Part shown: positions 34,356 through 43,497 of the stretch, piece after piece
Layout: every line of letters starts with the position of its first letter
Numbering within the stretch: the stretch's first letter is position 1
Origin: JAFASC01 sp034669505
GTDB taxonomy: Bacteria > Pseudomonadota > Alphaproteobacteria > Rhizobiales > Beijerinckiaceae
Direction of reading: 5' to 3'
Assembly: GCA_034669505.1 (NCBI GenBank)
Contig: JAXDNJ010000022.1
Span: 81,726 to 145,725, forward strand
DNA length: 64,000 nucleotides
The notes under the pieces: model-generated
Told to the model about the DNA's origin: nothing
Seen by the model: only the letters and a program-made list of their open reading frames with translations
Database searches by the model: none
Position numbers and translations under genes: made by a program

Positions 34356-35528
34356 ATGATCCCCAACATAGCGCCCGCCTTCAATTTCGACCTCGGCGAA
34401 ACCGCCGAGATGATCCGAACGACGGCGCGCGATTTTGCGCAGGACGAGATCGCGCCGCGCGCCGCCGAGATCGACCGCACGAACCAGTTTCCGCGCGATC
34501 TCTGGCCGAAGATGGGCGCGATCGGCCTGCATGGGATCACCGTCGAGGAAGAGTTCGGCGGCTCCGGGCTCGGTTATCTCGAACATTGCATTGCGCTCGA
34601 GGAAGTCTCGCGCGCCTCGGCGTCCGTGGGCCTGAGCTATGGGGCGCACTCAAATCTGTGCGTCAACCAGATCCGCCGCAACGGCTCGTTCGAGCAGAAA
34701 CGGAAATATCTGCCGAAGCTGATTTCCGGCGAGCATGTCGGCGCGCTCGCTATGTCCGAGCCGGAAGCTGGCTCCGACGTAGTGTCGATGAAGACTCGCG
34801 CCGAGAAGAAGGGCGATCGATACGTCCTCAACGGCTCGAAAATGTGGATCACCAACGGGCCGGTGGCGGAGACGCTCGTCGTCTATGCCAAGACCGATCC
34901 GAATGGAGGCACGCGGGGCATCACCGCGTTTTTGGTCGAGACCGGCATGAAAGGTTTCAAGCCAGCGCAAAAGCTCGACAAGCTCGGCATGCGCGGCTCC
35001 GATACGAGCGAGCTCGTCTTCGAGGATTGCGAAGTGCCGGAAGAAAATGTGCTCGGCCAAGTCGGACGCGGCGCCAACGTGCTGATGTCGGGCCTCGACT
35101 ATGAGCGTGTCGTGCTGGCCGCCGGCCCGCTCGGCATCATGCAGGCGGCGCTCGACGTGGTGATCCCCTATGTGCACGACCGCAAGCAGTTCGGTCAGCC
35201 GATCGGCACGTTCCAGCTCGTGCAGGGCAAGCTCGCCGACATGTATGTGATGATGAATGCGTGCAAGTCTTACGTTTATCAGGTGGCGAAAGCCTGCGAT
35301 CGCGGCGAGACGACGCGCGAGGATGCCGCCGGCGCAATCCTGCTCTCAGCCGAACAGGCGACGAAGATCGCGCTCGACGCGATCCAACTCCTCGGCGGCA
35401 ACGGCTATATCAACGATTACGCGACGGGGCGCCTGCTGCGTGACGCAAAACTCTACGAGATCGGCGCCGGCACGAGCGAGATCAGACGGATGCTGATCGG
35501 CCGGGAGCTGTTTGCGAAGACAGCGTGA
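34356..35528 (+). CDS. ivd: Isovaleryl-CoA dehydrogenase
   Basis: 390 residues. The acyl-CoA dehydrogenase fold has the FAD segment LAMSEPEAGSDVVSMKT and MWITNG, and the C-terminal QLLGGNGYINDY. The catalytic base is E250 in MSGLDYERVVLAAGPLG, at the helix G position unique to isovaleryl-CoA dehydrogenases, and SYGAHSNLCVNQI is also diagnostic. It oxidises isovaleryl-CoA to 3-methylcrotonyl-CoA in leucine breakdown, passing electrons to ETF. The methylcrotonyl-CoA carboxylase genes that often follow are not here. Confidence 0.92.
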   Translation: MIPNIAPAFNFDLGETAEMIRTTARDFAQDEIAPRAAEIDRTNQFPRDLWPKMGAIGLHGITVEEEFGGSGLGYLEHCIALEEVSRASASVGLSYGAHSNLCVNQIRRNGSFEQKRKYLPKLISGEHVGALAMSEPEAGSDVVSMKTRAEKKGDRYVLNGSKMWITNGPVAETLVVYAKTDPNGGTRGITAFLVETGMKGFKPAQKLDKLGMRGSDTSELVFEDCEVPEENVLGQVGRGANVLMSGLDYERVVLAAGPLGIMQAALDVVIPYVHDRKQFGQPIGTFQLVQGKLADMYVMMNACKSYVYQVAKACDRGETTREDAAGAILLSAEQATKIALDAIQLLGGNGYINDYATGRLLRDAKLYEIGAGTSEIRRMLIGRELFAKTA

Positions 35529-35541
35529 GCGCGCGGGACGC

Positions 35542-36156
35542 TCAGGACTGCGCACCGCGCAGCAGCCAGTCGCGATATTGCTGCAAAAAGTCCTGAATGA
35601 GTGGTCGGCCCTGATCCCCAGCAATGGCTGCCGCGATCGGGGCGCTTAAGCCGCCAAGCAAAATCTTGCTCGAATAATCTCCTGTATAGAAGAGAACGGA
35701 CAGTCCCGTTTTTGCATCCCGCAAATCGACCTCGGCGTCGAAGACGGCAGGGCCGCCGAGGAACATGCGCCGGGCCACGGAGGGCACATCGAACTTTTTG
35801 ATATGCACGAAGGCCCGCACTGGCCTCTGACCCGCAAAGATCGGGCGGAGCTGCGAGTCGAATTCCGCTTTGAAGATAGCCTTCAACTCGCCTGCTATAA
35901 ACGCCTGAACCGCAGGAAAATCGCTGACAAGAGATGTCTGCAGGCGCGGCACGATTGCTGGATCGGCACTTGGCGACCTTGCATATGCCTCCTCACCTGC
36001 CGGCCAGGAGCGGATGACTTCGGCGCCGGAAATTTCAACATCGACCACCTTTAAATCGTGAATACTGGTCTGAGAAAGCGTGTGCGGCGCCACGGTGGCG
36101 CAAGCGGCAAGGAGAAACGCTGGCGCGCAGGCGATAACGCCTTGAAGGAATCTCAT
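35542..36156 (-). CDS. Hypothetical lipoprotein
   Basis: 204 residues from ATG 36156. The N-terminus is a lipoprotein signal with lipobox LLAAC (Cys at about 20), so the protein should be acylated and held at the membrane. The mature part has no family I recognise; it contains RAFVHIKKFDVPSVARRMFL and a predicted beta-rich region. The in-frame extension to 36210 would break the signal peptide. Convergent with isovaleryl-CoA dehydrogenase. Confidence 0.75.
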   Translation of the reverse strand: MRFLQGVIACAPAFLLAACATVAPHTLSQTSIHDLKVVDVEISGAEVIRSWPAGEEAYARSPSADPAIVPRLQTSLVSDFPAVQAFIAGELKAIFKAEFDSQLRPIFAGQRPVRAFVHIKKFDVPSVARRMFLGGPAVFDAEVDLRDAKTGLSVLFYTGDYSSKILLGGLSAPIAAAIAGDQGRPLIQDFLQQYRDWLLRGAQS

Positions 36157-36273
36157 CACGGTCGAACTCTGTGTTAAGATAAAAGAGAACGCGCCCACTT
36201 TAAAATGCAATTAAGGCGAGCATGTGCCAGCTTGACTGGCAGGACTTGGGCGAGTGCCCATATCGAGCGTCTC

Positions 36274-37131
36274 TTAGCGTGCACGAGCACTGACGAGCCA
36301 AACGCCGGCTCCCATTTTCACCGCCCCGTCCGTTTCAAACTCCTGCAGCGTGTCGCGGAGCGTTTCCATGACAGGGTCGACCGCGCTCGGATTTTCATTC
36401 AGCAGTCGGCTCAATGCACCGACGCGGGCGCAGTGTTCGACCGCATCTTGAAGCCCACCGAGCTCGACCTTCTGATCGTGCGGCACGATCGAAATATCGC
36501 CAAACCCGGCTTCGGTGAGGATGCCTTTGACCCGCTCCGCATCGGCGAACGCGAAAGGGCCGGGCGCAATCGGATCGGGCCGCAATTGTGGCGGCAGGAG
36601 CGGCATCGCCGCTGCCATCGGTGCCGCCATCCATTCGTTCTCGGCGAGCTTGCGCCAGCAGACGAAGCCGAGCCTGCCAGACCCGGGTTTCAGCGCGGCG
36701 AACAAATTCTTGAACGCTGCGACCGGATCGACGAAGAACATCACGCCGAAGCGCGAGAACACCGCATCGAATGAGTTCGCATCGAATGGGTAAGTCTGCG
36801 CGTCGGCTTCGATGAATTCGATATTTTTCGCGTGAGCCAAGCCTGCTTGCTGACGCGCGACTTCCAGCATTGGTTTGGAAATGTCGATGGCGATGACTTT
36901 GCCGGATGGCGCGACGCGCCGCGCAAGCTCGACGGTCGTGTGGCCGCAGCCGCACCCGACATCAAGGACGCTCTCGCCTGCTTTTGGCGCTAATCGCTCC
37001 AGCGCTTTCTCGCCCAGAGGGCCTATCTGCACGTCGAGGCGCTTTTGCAGTGCGACCCAAGTGTCACCCGCCCTTGCATTCCAGTAAGTGATCTGATCGG
37101 CATTCGCCGCCGCGTTCGTCCCATTCTCCAA
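36274..37131 (-). CDS. Class I SAM-dependent methyltransferase
   Basis: 285 residues from TTG 37131, chosen because GGAGAG precedes it at ideal spacing and no ATG upstream has a site. Motif I LDVGCGCGHTTVELARR, the acidic VIAIDISKPM, and motif IV FDAVFSRFGVMFF are clear. The pattern NADQITYWN at the start and the EFETDGAVKMGAGVWLVSAR end are typical of ubiE-like methyltransferases found in Rhizobiales; the substrate is unknown. It is 50 bases downstream of the YdcF-like gene on the same strand. Confidence 0.87.
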   Translation of the reverse strand: MENGTNAAANADQITYWNARAGDTWVALQKRLDVQIGPLGEKALERLAPKAGESVLDVGCGCGHTTVELARRVAPSGKVIAIDISKPMLEVARQQAGLAHAKNIEFIEADAQTYPFDANSFDAVFSRFGVMFFVDPVAAFKNLFAALKPGSGRLGFVCWRKLAENEWMAAPMAAAMPLLPPQLRPDPIAPGPFAFADAERVKGILTEAGFGDISIVPHDQKVELGGLQDAVEHCARVGALSRLLNENPSAVDPVMETLRDTLQEFETDGAVKMGAGVWLVSARAR

Positions 37132-37181
37132 TTTAGCTCTCCAGGTGCGTTGTCTGAACTCAGGCAGGAAATCACGTGCGG

Positions 37182-37976
37182 TCAAGGCGCGGCAAATAGC
37201 GCATCGGCTTTGCCCGTGAGCCGATAGCCGACGAGCCCGATCCATTCATGCACCGCTGTATCGAGGTTGCGCATCGCGCGGCTCGCATCGAGCGATGGCA
37301 AGAAATCGCGCGCGTCGCCCAGCGTGCGATAATCTGTGGGATACGCGATCACTTGAAACCCCACCTTGCGGAAAATCCCGATCGATCGCGGCATGTGCAT
37401 TGCCGAGGTGACAAGCAGCCAGGTCTCGCCCGCTTTCGGTTGAACGAGATCGCGGGTGAAGATCGCGTTCTCATAGGTGTTGCGTGAGCGGTCCTCGTAC
37501 ATCGCATGGTCCTGCGGAACGCCGAGTTCGGTCCAGAAGCGGCGCGCGGAATTCGCCTCGGTCAAATTGTTGCCGAGGAATGACGCCGAGCCGCCGGTAA
37601 AAACGAGCTTCCCCTGCGGGAAACGCCGAGCCAGCGCCGCGCCCGCCGTGAGCCGCTCGCCTGCATCGGTGAGCGTCACTTGCCCACGTGCCTCCTCGAT
37701 GTGCTCGTCGGTCGAGCCGCCGAGCACGACGATCCCGGTGGGCGCCCCGATATCACCGCGCGGCAGCGGAAAGCGGTTCTCCAGCGGCGCAACCAGGATT
37801 GCCGAGAGCGGCAGGAACGCGAGCGCGAAAAGAAATATCACGCCGGCAGTGACGATCCGACGCGCGGCTCTCCGCCAACGCGTCCACAAGAGCAGGGCGC
37901 CGAGCGTCACCAGGCCGACAGCGACATGCGTCGGCGTTGTCAGAAATCCCGCGATTTTCGAGATAATGAAAAACAT
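37182..37976 (-). CDS. YdcF/ElyC/SanA-family membrane protein (DUF218)
   Basis: 264 residues. Two N-terminal membrane helices (about 1-35 and 40-62) anchor a periplasmic DUF218 domain with GIVVLGGST, GKLVFTGGS, MYEDRSRNTYENA and LLVTSAMHMPRSIGIFRK motifs. Members such as ElyC and SanA affect peptidoglycan synthesis and envelope integrity. Length and topology are those of the ElyC branch. Confidence 0.9.
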   Translation of the reverse strand: MFFIISKIAGFLTTPTHVAVGLVTLGALLLWTRWRRAARRIVTAGVIFLFALAFLPLSAILVAPLENRFPLPRGDIGAPTGIVVLGGSTDEHIEEARGQVTLTDAGERLTAGAALARRFPQGKLVFTGGSASFLGNNLTEANSARRFWTELGVPQDHAMYEDRSRNTYENAIFTRDLVQPKAGETWLLVTSAMHMPRSIGIFRKVGFQVIAYPTDYRTLGDARDFLPSLDASRAMRNLDTAVHEWIGLVGYRLTGKADALFAAP

Positions 37977-38009
37977 CAGTGATGCGTACCAGGAGGTACG
38001 CGGGACCGA

Positions 38010-38849
38010 TCAAGCAGCTTTGTCCCAATCCGGCGCCCAGTCGAAATCAACAATGCGGCCATCTGTGCGCGCCATTCCTGATATGGCGCGCATGTCATCC
38101 AGCGATAGCTCGAAATCATCGATCGCGATGTTCTCCCTGATATGCGCGGGCGTGCCGGAGCGCGGGATCGCGATGACATCGGGCTGCTGGATATGCCAGC
38201 GCAGGAGCACCTGCGACGGCGTTTTGCCGTGCGTCTCGGCGATATTCCTGATCGCCGGATCGCGCGGTCCCTCTCCGCGCCCGAGCGGACAATACGAGGT
38301 GAAGGAAATATCATGCTCCCGGCACCCCGCCAGCACCTTCGTCTGATCGAGCCAGGGATGATATTCGCATTGGTTGGTGACGATCGGCTCGCTTGCCACT
38401 AAAAGCGCCTGTTCGAGCAGGGCGACCGGGAAGTTCGAGACACCTATGTGGCGGGTGAGGCCGCTCGATCGCGTCTCACAAAGCGCCTTGATCGACTCCT
38501 GCAGCGGAATGCTCCTGTTCGGCCAATGGATCAACAGCAAGTCGAGCTTGTCCAGTCCAAGGCGCTTCAGGCTGCCTTCAGCCGAACGCTGCAAATCGCC
38601 GTCATGCAGATCGTCTCGCCAGACTTTCGTCGTGACGAAGATTTGATCACGCGGCACGCCGCCGCTTTTCAGCCCCTGCCCCACCTCCCTTTCGTTGCCG
38701 TACATTTTTGCCGTATCGACGTGGCGATAACCGCATTCGAGTGCGGCGACGACTGCACGCGTGCAGGTCTCGCCGGAGAGCTGCCAAGTCCCAAGCCCGA
38801 TCGCAGGAATTTTTGCGCCATGCGCTTCGACAAACGGGGTATTCGCCAT
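38010..38849 (-). CDS. Aldo/keto reductase (2,5-diketo-D-gluconate reductase-like)
   Basis: 279 residues. The AKR tetrad is complete: D45, Y50 (DTAKMYGNE), K75 (TTKVW) and H108 (LIHWP). The C-terminal IPRSGTPAHIRENI loop for NADP(H) binding is present. It reduces aldehydes or ketones of broad range; specificity cannot be read. Upstream GST and MBL-fold genes are on the same strand with short gaps. Confidence 0.93.
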   Translation of the reverse strand: MANTPFVEAHGAKIPAIGLGTWQLSGETCTRAVVAALECGYRHVDTAKMYGNEREVGQGLKSGGVPRDQIFVTTKVWRDDLHDGDLQRSAEGSLKRLGLDKLDLLLIHWPNRSIPLQESIKALCETRSSGLTRHIGVSNFPVALLEQALLVASEPIVTNQCEYHPWLDQTKVLAGCREHDISFTSYCPLGRGEGPRDPAIRNIAETHGKTPSQVLLRWHIQQPDVIAIPRSGTPAHIRENIAIDDFELSLDDMRAISGMARTDGRIVDFDWAPDWDKAA

Positions 38850-38888
38850 GTCAATCCTCGTGCGGTGATGTTGCTTGATAAACGACGC

Positions 38889-39506
38889 TCAGGTGATCGG
38901 CAGCGTCAGTACGCGCTCTGCCGCGGGACGGGACATGATCGTCTCGTACCAGCGCTTCACATGCGGGATGTCGCTGTGCTGCACCGGCATGTTGAGCCAG
39001 CGGTGCACGGCGGGCGCGGTCACGCATTCGGCCATGCTGAAGCGCTGGCCTTCAAGCCAGGTGCGGCCGGCAAGATGCGCGTCGAGAATCAGGAACAGGA
39101 CGTCCGTTTTCGCGCTCGAATCGTCGATATCCTGCGGCATCCGCGATCCCGGCGTGCGCACGAGACCGTGAAACGCCGTGCCGATCGCCGGTGCGATCGC
39201 CGTCTGCTGCCAGTCCATCCAGCGGTCCGCGGCGGCACGCACGCGGAGATCGCGCGGCCAGAGGTCACCATCCGAGTGGCGCGCGCAAAGATAACGCACG
39301 ATCACGTTGGATTCCCATAGGACGAAATCGCCGTCTTCGAGCGTGGGGACGAGCGCGTTCGGGTTCATCGCCTTATATTCGGGTGTCTCGACAATTCCGT
39401 AGCCGCGCCCGGCGTCAATCCGCTCGTAGGGCAGCCCGAGTTCCTCGATGCAATAGAGCGCCTTCTGGACGTTGATTGAATTGGCGCGTCCCCACAGTTT
39501 CAGCAT
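38889..39506 (-). CDS. Glutathione S-transferase
   Basis: 205 residues. The N-terminal domain starts MLKLWGRANSINVQKALYCIEE, with the Ser of the theta/zeta-type SxNxxK active site (RANSINVQK), cis-Pro in NALVPTLEDGDFVLWESNVI, and the C-terminal helical domain. It lies 6 bases downstream of the MBL-fold hydrolase gene, so the two are probably co-transcribed. Substrate unknown. Confidence 0.92.
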   Translation of the reverse strand: MLKLWGRANSINVQKALYCIEELGLPYERIDAGRGYGIVETPEYKAMNPNALVPTLEDGDFVLWESNVIVRYLCARHSDGDLWPRDLRVRAAADRWMDWQQTAIAPAIGTAFHGLVRTPGSRMPQDIDDSSAKTDVLFLILDAHLAGRTWLEGQRFSMAECVTAPAVHRWLNMPVQHSDIPHVKRWYETIMSRPAAERVLTLPIT

Positions 39507-39512
39507 CGAGCC

Positions 39513-40457
39513 TCACGCGAGCGAAATTTCGAGGAGATCGCGGCCGACGACGATCGGACCGTCGAAATTGGTGCGCACGGCCTTCGTCCAGACCTCGTCG
39601 GTCAGGTTCTTGTCGTCGGCCGGGACGAAATGGTTGAGGACGAGAGTCTTCACGCCGGCCGCCTTGGCGATCCGTCCGACATCTTCGGCGAGCGTATGTG
39701 ACGCTTTGAGGTGCTCGAGCATGGAAGCCGCGTTCGGATTGCGCACGGCAAGCGCCTCGAGCGCCGGACCGTACGCAACCTCGTGCACAAGAATGTCGGC
39801 GCCTTTGGCAAATTCCGCGAGCGGCGGGAAATAGGTCGTGTCGCCGGAGAACACGATGACCTTTCCGCCGAGATCGAATTTCAGCGCAAACGAATCGACG
39901 ATCGGCGGATGCTCGTTGCGGAGCGCCGTGACCGTCGCGCCATGATCGGCAAAAACCCTTCCCTCGCCGTAGCTGTGCGTGGTGACAAGGTTGCGCAGGT
40001 CGGGACGGCCCTCGTCGCTCATCCGCGTCTCGATGTCGAACTTGCTGCCGGCGAAGAAGCCGTCGAGCAGCGCGTCGACTCCATTCGGCCCGTAAACGTC
40101 GACCGGCGTCTTCAAGCCGACCGCCCAGGCGTTGTAGGCGAGCGGACCGGTTTCAAGATTGTGATCGGAATGGTGATGCGTAATGAAGACGTATCGGAGC
40201 GACGTCAGCGGGAATTTGGCTTCGATCAGTTTGAACGTGACGCCATAGCCGGCATCGATGACGTAAGGCACATTGTTCCAGACGAGAAGATTGGCCGAAG
40301 GGCTCGGCGCATAGGCGCGGATCGAGGGGCCACCTTTGTTGCCGAGCAGGACGAGCCGGTTGGCCCCAAGATTTGGAAGTGCCTGCCCGCGGGCAAGCCG
40401 GCCGAACAACGGTGCAACGGCTAATCCCGCAGCAAATGCGCGCCGGCTGGCGATCAC
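39513..40457 (-). CDS. Exported metallo-beta-lactamase-fold hydrolase
   Basis: 314 residues. The N-terminus SRRAFAAGL looks like a Tat signal, with cleavage near residue 26. The metal motif THHHSDH is at 93-99, a further His-rich region includes LRNEHPP, Asp in FSGDTTY and a C-terminal LVLNHFVP. The order matches RNase Z-like/arylsulfatase-type MBL hydrolases acting in the periplasm. It is followed by a GST gene. Substrate unknown. Confidence 0.88.
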   Translation of the reverse strand: MIASRRAFAAGLAVAPLFGRLARGQALPNLGANRLVLLGNKGGPSIRAYAPSPSANLLVWNNVPYVIDAGYGVTFKLIEAKFPLTSLRYVFITHHHSDHNLETGPLAYNAWAVGLKTPVDVYGPNGVDALLDGFFAGSKFDIETRMSDEGRPDLRNLVTTHSYGEGRVFADHGATVTALRNEHPPIVDSFALKFDLGGKVIVFSGDTTYFPPLAEFAKGADILVHEVAYGPALEALAVRNPNAASMLEHLKASHTLAEDVGRIAKAAGVKTLVLNHFVPADDKNLTDEVWTKAVRTNFDGPIVVGRDLLEISLA

Positions 40458-40611
40458 TTTTCCCTCCTTTGCAAGCTACCGCTCTAGCCGGTCGGCGGCA
40501 GCGGCGGCAAGTCGCAGCCGGGCGTGGCGCTTCGGCCACACCTTTTGGCCCGACCTTCGCATTGCGATGCAATAAACGATCGCGAATGCGACGCCAACGA
40601 GAGGGGTCAAC

Positions 40612-40872
40612 ATGCCGATCCACGTTCTCATCCTCGTCTGCGCCCTGCAGACGCAGCCCTCCGCCTGCACGCCGGAGACAGCAATCGACGTGACGCAAGG
40701 TCCGCGCGTCGCCAACGAGCTCATGTGCGGAAAGCTCGGTCAGGCCGTTCTCGCCGGCACGGCGCTCGCGCCGCGCGAGGGGGCCGAATATGTGAAAATC
40801 TCCTGCGTCCGCGAACATGCGAACAGCGCCCGATCGAGCGAGCCGCAGAAGCCGGCGGGTGCGCCGGGCTAG
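40612..40872 (+). CDS. Small conserved hypothetical protein with four cysteines
   Basis: 86 residues. ATG 40612 follows GAGAGGGG. A short hydrophobic N-terminus (MPIHVLILVCAL) may be a weak signal peptide. The motif CTPETAIDV, then NELMCGKLGQAVLAGTAL and YVKISC, matches small proteins I recall from Bradyrhizobium-type genomes, all uncharacterised. Stands alone between divergent and convergent genes. Confidence 0.65.
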   Translation: MPIHVLILVCALQTQPSACTPETAIDVTQGPRVANELMCGKLGQAVLAGTALAPREGAEYVKISCVREHANSARSSEPQKPAGAPG

Positions 40873-41080
40873 GACAGCACTTTCCCGCGTTGCTTCGTTC
40901 AGCTCGCGTGCCGTCGGGCCGCAGAGGATAAGCGTGCGGCCCAAGACCTCGGTGGTGATCAGCGTGGACAACTCGAACGGCTGCAAGCCTCTGTTCGAGA
41001 TCGGGGGCAGATCGGAACGAGTTACTGGTATGATCAACAATATACCCCCTGAGGCTCCGCGGACCCTAAGGAGAATGGTC

Positions 41081-41737
41081 TCAGATCAAATTTGATTTTC
41101 CGGCGTTACATAAGTTGCAAAGCGTCCTCAGGTTTGTTTCAGAGTCATCGCCGCCATGCGACACAGGATGAATATGATCGACCTCCAAACGAACGTCATC
41201 GGTCGCCGTCCGTCCGCATACGACACATTTGAACCCATCGCGCTTGAATACCTTCCATCTTACACGAACTGATAATGCGGATCTTCCGCCAAACAGATTC
41301 CTCGCCGGTTTTTCTTTATCGCCGGGAATCGACGCAAAACGCTGTACGTTCCGTACGCGCCAAGCGTGAATTTCACGTTCTCTTCTTACAATCTCTGCCT
41401 GGGCCCGCCCCTCAATTACCATCCTGCGGCAATGTGCGAAGCCCTGATTATACCCACGTCGATACGCTTGCTCGATGGCAGGAGCTTCGGCTTCATCGCC
41501 CTGGACCGCGATATCATTACGATGAGATACACCGCCGCTGCGGTAGGGCCGGAAGAACCAGCCGTCATCAAACACGCTGTCGAACCCAAATTTGCGGCAA
41601 CTTTCTTCAAGGAGATCAACGGGCGTCGCTCTTAGCTCAGCTTCCAGATGTTCATTAATCCTGCATTTTTCGATGAAGTCCGAAACGAGGGCGTCGGGAG
41701 CGTTGAGCCGGTTCAAGAGTCGAAGCTGACTTTTCAC
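41081..41737 (-). CDS. HNH endonuclease-domain protein
   Basis: 218 residues from a GTG, starting only four bases after the guaA stop; the purine-rich guaA 3' end serves as its ribosome site. Residues 1-150 have no clear domain. The C-terminal HNH domain has a zinc site C171/C174 and C207/C210, and the motif LEVDHIHPVSHGG (D187-H188, H190) followed by NLRTLCNLCNAGKSN. It likely cuts DNA or is a mobile-element or defence nuclease. Its base composition is clearly more AT-rich than the flanks, suggesting acquisition behind guaA. Confidence 0.87.
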   Translation of the reverse strand: MKSQLRLLNRLNAPDALVSDFIEKCRINEHLEAELRATPVDLLEESCRKFGFDSVFDDGWFFRPYRSGGVSHRNDIAVQGDEAEAPAIEQAYRRGYNQGFAHCRRMVIEGRAQAEIVRREREIHAWRVRNVQRFASIPGDKEKPARNLFGGRSALSVRVRWKVFKRDGFKCVVCGRTATDDVRLEVDHIHPVSHGGDDSETNLRTLCNLCNAGKSNLI

Positions 41738-41741
41738 ACCC

Positions 41742-43340
41742 TCACTCCCACTCGATCGTTCCCGGCGGTTTCGACGTCACATCATATACCACCCTGTTAA
41801 TCCCGCGCACTTCGTTGATGATGCGGGTCGCGGCGCGGCCGAGCACGTCCATGTCGAAGGGATAGAAATCCGCCGTCATGCCGTCGACGGACGTGACGGC
41901 ACGTAATGCACAGACGAAATCGTAGGTGCGCGCGTCGCCCATGACGCCGACGGTGCGCACCGGCAAGAGCACGGCAAAAGCCTGCCAGATTTTATCGTAG
42001 AGCCCGGCCTTGCGGATTTCGTCGAGATAGATCGCGTCCGCCTTGCGCAGGATGTCGAGGTTCTCGCGCGTGACGCCGCCGGGGCAGCGGATCGCGAGGC
42101 CCGGACCGGGGAACGGATGGCGGCCGACGAACGCTTCCGGCAATCCGAGCTCGCGGCCGAGCACGCGCACTTCGTCCTTGAAAAGCTCGCGCAGCGGCTC
42201 GATCAGTTTCATGTTCATGCGCTCGGGCAGCCCGCCGACATTGTGATGCGACTTGATCGTGTGCGACGGCCCGCCGGAGAAAGACACGCTCTCGATCACG
42301 TCGGGATAAAGCGTGCCTTGCGCCAAGAATTCGGGCGCGCCGCGTCCGTCGGCCGCAATCTTTTTCGCTTCACCTTCGAACACGGAAACGAAAAGCCGGC
42401 CGATGATCTTGCGCTTCTCTTCGGGATCGCGGATGCCGAACAGCGCGCCTAGGAAAAGCTCTTCCGCGTTCACGTGGACGAGCGGGATGTTGTAGTGGTC
42501 GCGAAAGAGGGTGACGACCTCTCCCGCCTCGCCTTGGCGCAACAGCCCGTGATCGACGAAGACGCAGGTCAGCTGCTCGCCGATCGCCTCGTAGATGAGC
42601 ACCGCGGCGACGGCGGAATCGACCCCGCCGGAGAGGCCGCAGAGCACGCGGCTTGTGCCGACCTGGTCGCGGATGGCGCGGATTGCCTCCTGGCGGAAGG
42701 CCCGCATCGTCCAGTCGCCTTTGAGGCCGGCGACCTTGCTGACGAAGTTGCGCAAAAGCTTGGCGCCGTCCGGCGTATGGGCGACTTCGAGGTGGAACTG
42801 CGTGGCGTAGAAGCGGCGGCTTTCGTCGGCGATCGCAGCATAGGGCGCGCCGGCCGAAGTGGCGACCGGGATGAAACCTGGCGGTAACCGCGTCACGCGA
42901 TCGCCGTGGCTCATCCACACGGGATGATGCGTGCCTTTCTCCCAGACGCCGTCGAAGAGGGCGCAGTTTTCGATCACCTCGATCTCGGCGCGGCCGAATT
43001 CGGCGGCGTGCCCCGCCTCGACCTCGCCGCCGAGCTGCGCCGCCATCGCCTGCTCGCCGTAGCAGATGCCGAGGACCGGCACGCCGGCGCTCCAGACCTT
43101 GTCCGGCACGCGCGGCGTATTGTCGGCGATGACCGATTCCGGTCCGCCGGAAAGGATGATCGCCTTCGGCGAGAGGTCGGCGACAGCCTCGGCCGCGTTC
43201 TGGAAAGGGTGGATTTCGCAATAGATTCCGGCCTCGCGCACGCGGCGCGCGATGAGCTGCGTCACCTGCGAGCCGAAATCGACGATGAGGACCTTGTCGT
43301 GCGCGCCAGCGATCTCCTGGTGGAATTCCGACTCGTCCAT
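41742..43340 (-). CDS. guaA: GuaA, GMP synthase (glutamine-hydrolysing)
   Basis: 532 residues, normal length. The glutamine amidotransferase domain has nucleophile C93 (GICYGEQ) and His in TQFHLEVAHT. The ATP pyrophosphatase domain has the PP-loop GLSGGVDSAVAA, and the C-terminal dimerisation domain includes RHPFPGPGLAIR. It aminates XMP to GMP. The ATG at 43340 is preceded by GGGAG, which lies inside a hairpin (43347-43366). An HNH gene follows immediately downstream. Confidence 0.98.
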   Translation of the reverse strand: MDESEFHQEIAGAHDKVLIVDFGSQVTQLIARRVREAGIYCEIHPFQNAAEAVADLSPKAIILSGGPESVIADNTPRVPDKVWSAGVPVLGICYGEQAMAAQLGGEVEAGHAAEFGRAEIEVIENCALFDGVWEKGTHHPVWMSHGDRVTRLPPGFIPVATSAGAPYAAIADESRRFYATQFHLEVAHTPDGAKLLRNFVSKVAGLKGDWTMRAFRQEAIRAIRDQVGTSRVLCGLSGGVDSAVAAVLIYEAIGEQLTCVFVDHGLLRQGEAGEVVTLFRDHYNIPLVHVNAEELFLGALFGIRDPEEKRKIIGRLFVSVFEGEAKKIAADGRGAPEFLAQGTLYPDVIESVSFSGGPSHTIKSHHNVGGLPERMNMKLIEPLRELFKDEVRVLGRELGLPEAFVGRHPFPGPGLAIRCPGGVTRENLDILRKADAIYLDEIRKAGLYDKIWQAFAVLLPVRTVGVMGDARTYDFVCALRAVTSVDGMTADFYPFDMDVLGRAATRIINEVRGINRVVYDVTSKPPGTIEWE

Positions 43341-43346
43341 CGCCGC

Positions 43347-43366
43347 TCCCGCCGCAAAGGGCGGGA
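43347..43366 (-). promoter_or_regulatory. Hairpin covering the guaA Shine-Dalgarno sequence
   Basis: On the minus strand TCCCGCC and GGCGGGA pair around loop CTTTGC. The 3' arm contains the GGGAG ribosome site, ending six bases before the guaA ATG. Pairing would block initiation, so translation may respond to temperature, a ligand or upstream folding. No known purine riboswitch consensus is visible. Confidence 0.45.
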
Positions 43367-43497
43367 TTAGGCGATCAGGTTCGGCGGTGCAATGGCGGGT
43401 CCGCCACTGCTCCAGACCGTCCAGAGGTTAACGCGTGCGTGGGAATTCGAGCGGTCAGCTTGAGCGGCCGGCAACGTGCCCTTGCTATCTCAGTCAC

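Noticed and set aside
40153..41040. 295-codon minus-strand frame spanning the MBL-hydrolase 5' end and the small protein at 40612
   Set aside because: Overlaps two supported genes in other frames. The first 45 codons (to about 40900) look somewhat protein-like, but there is no family match to support a gene remnant.
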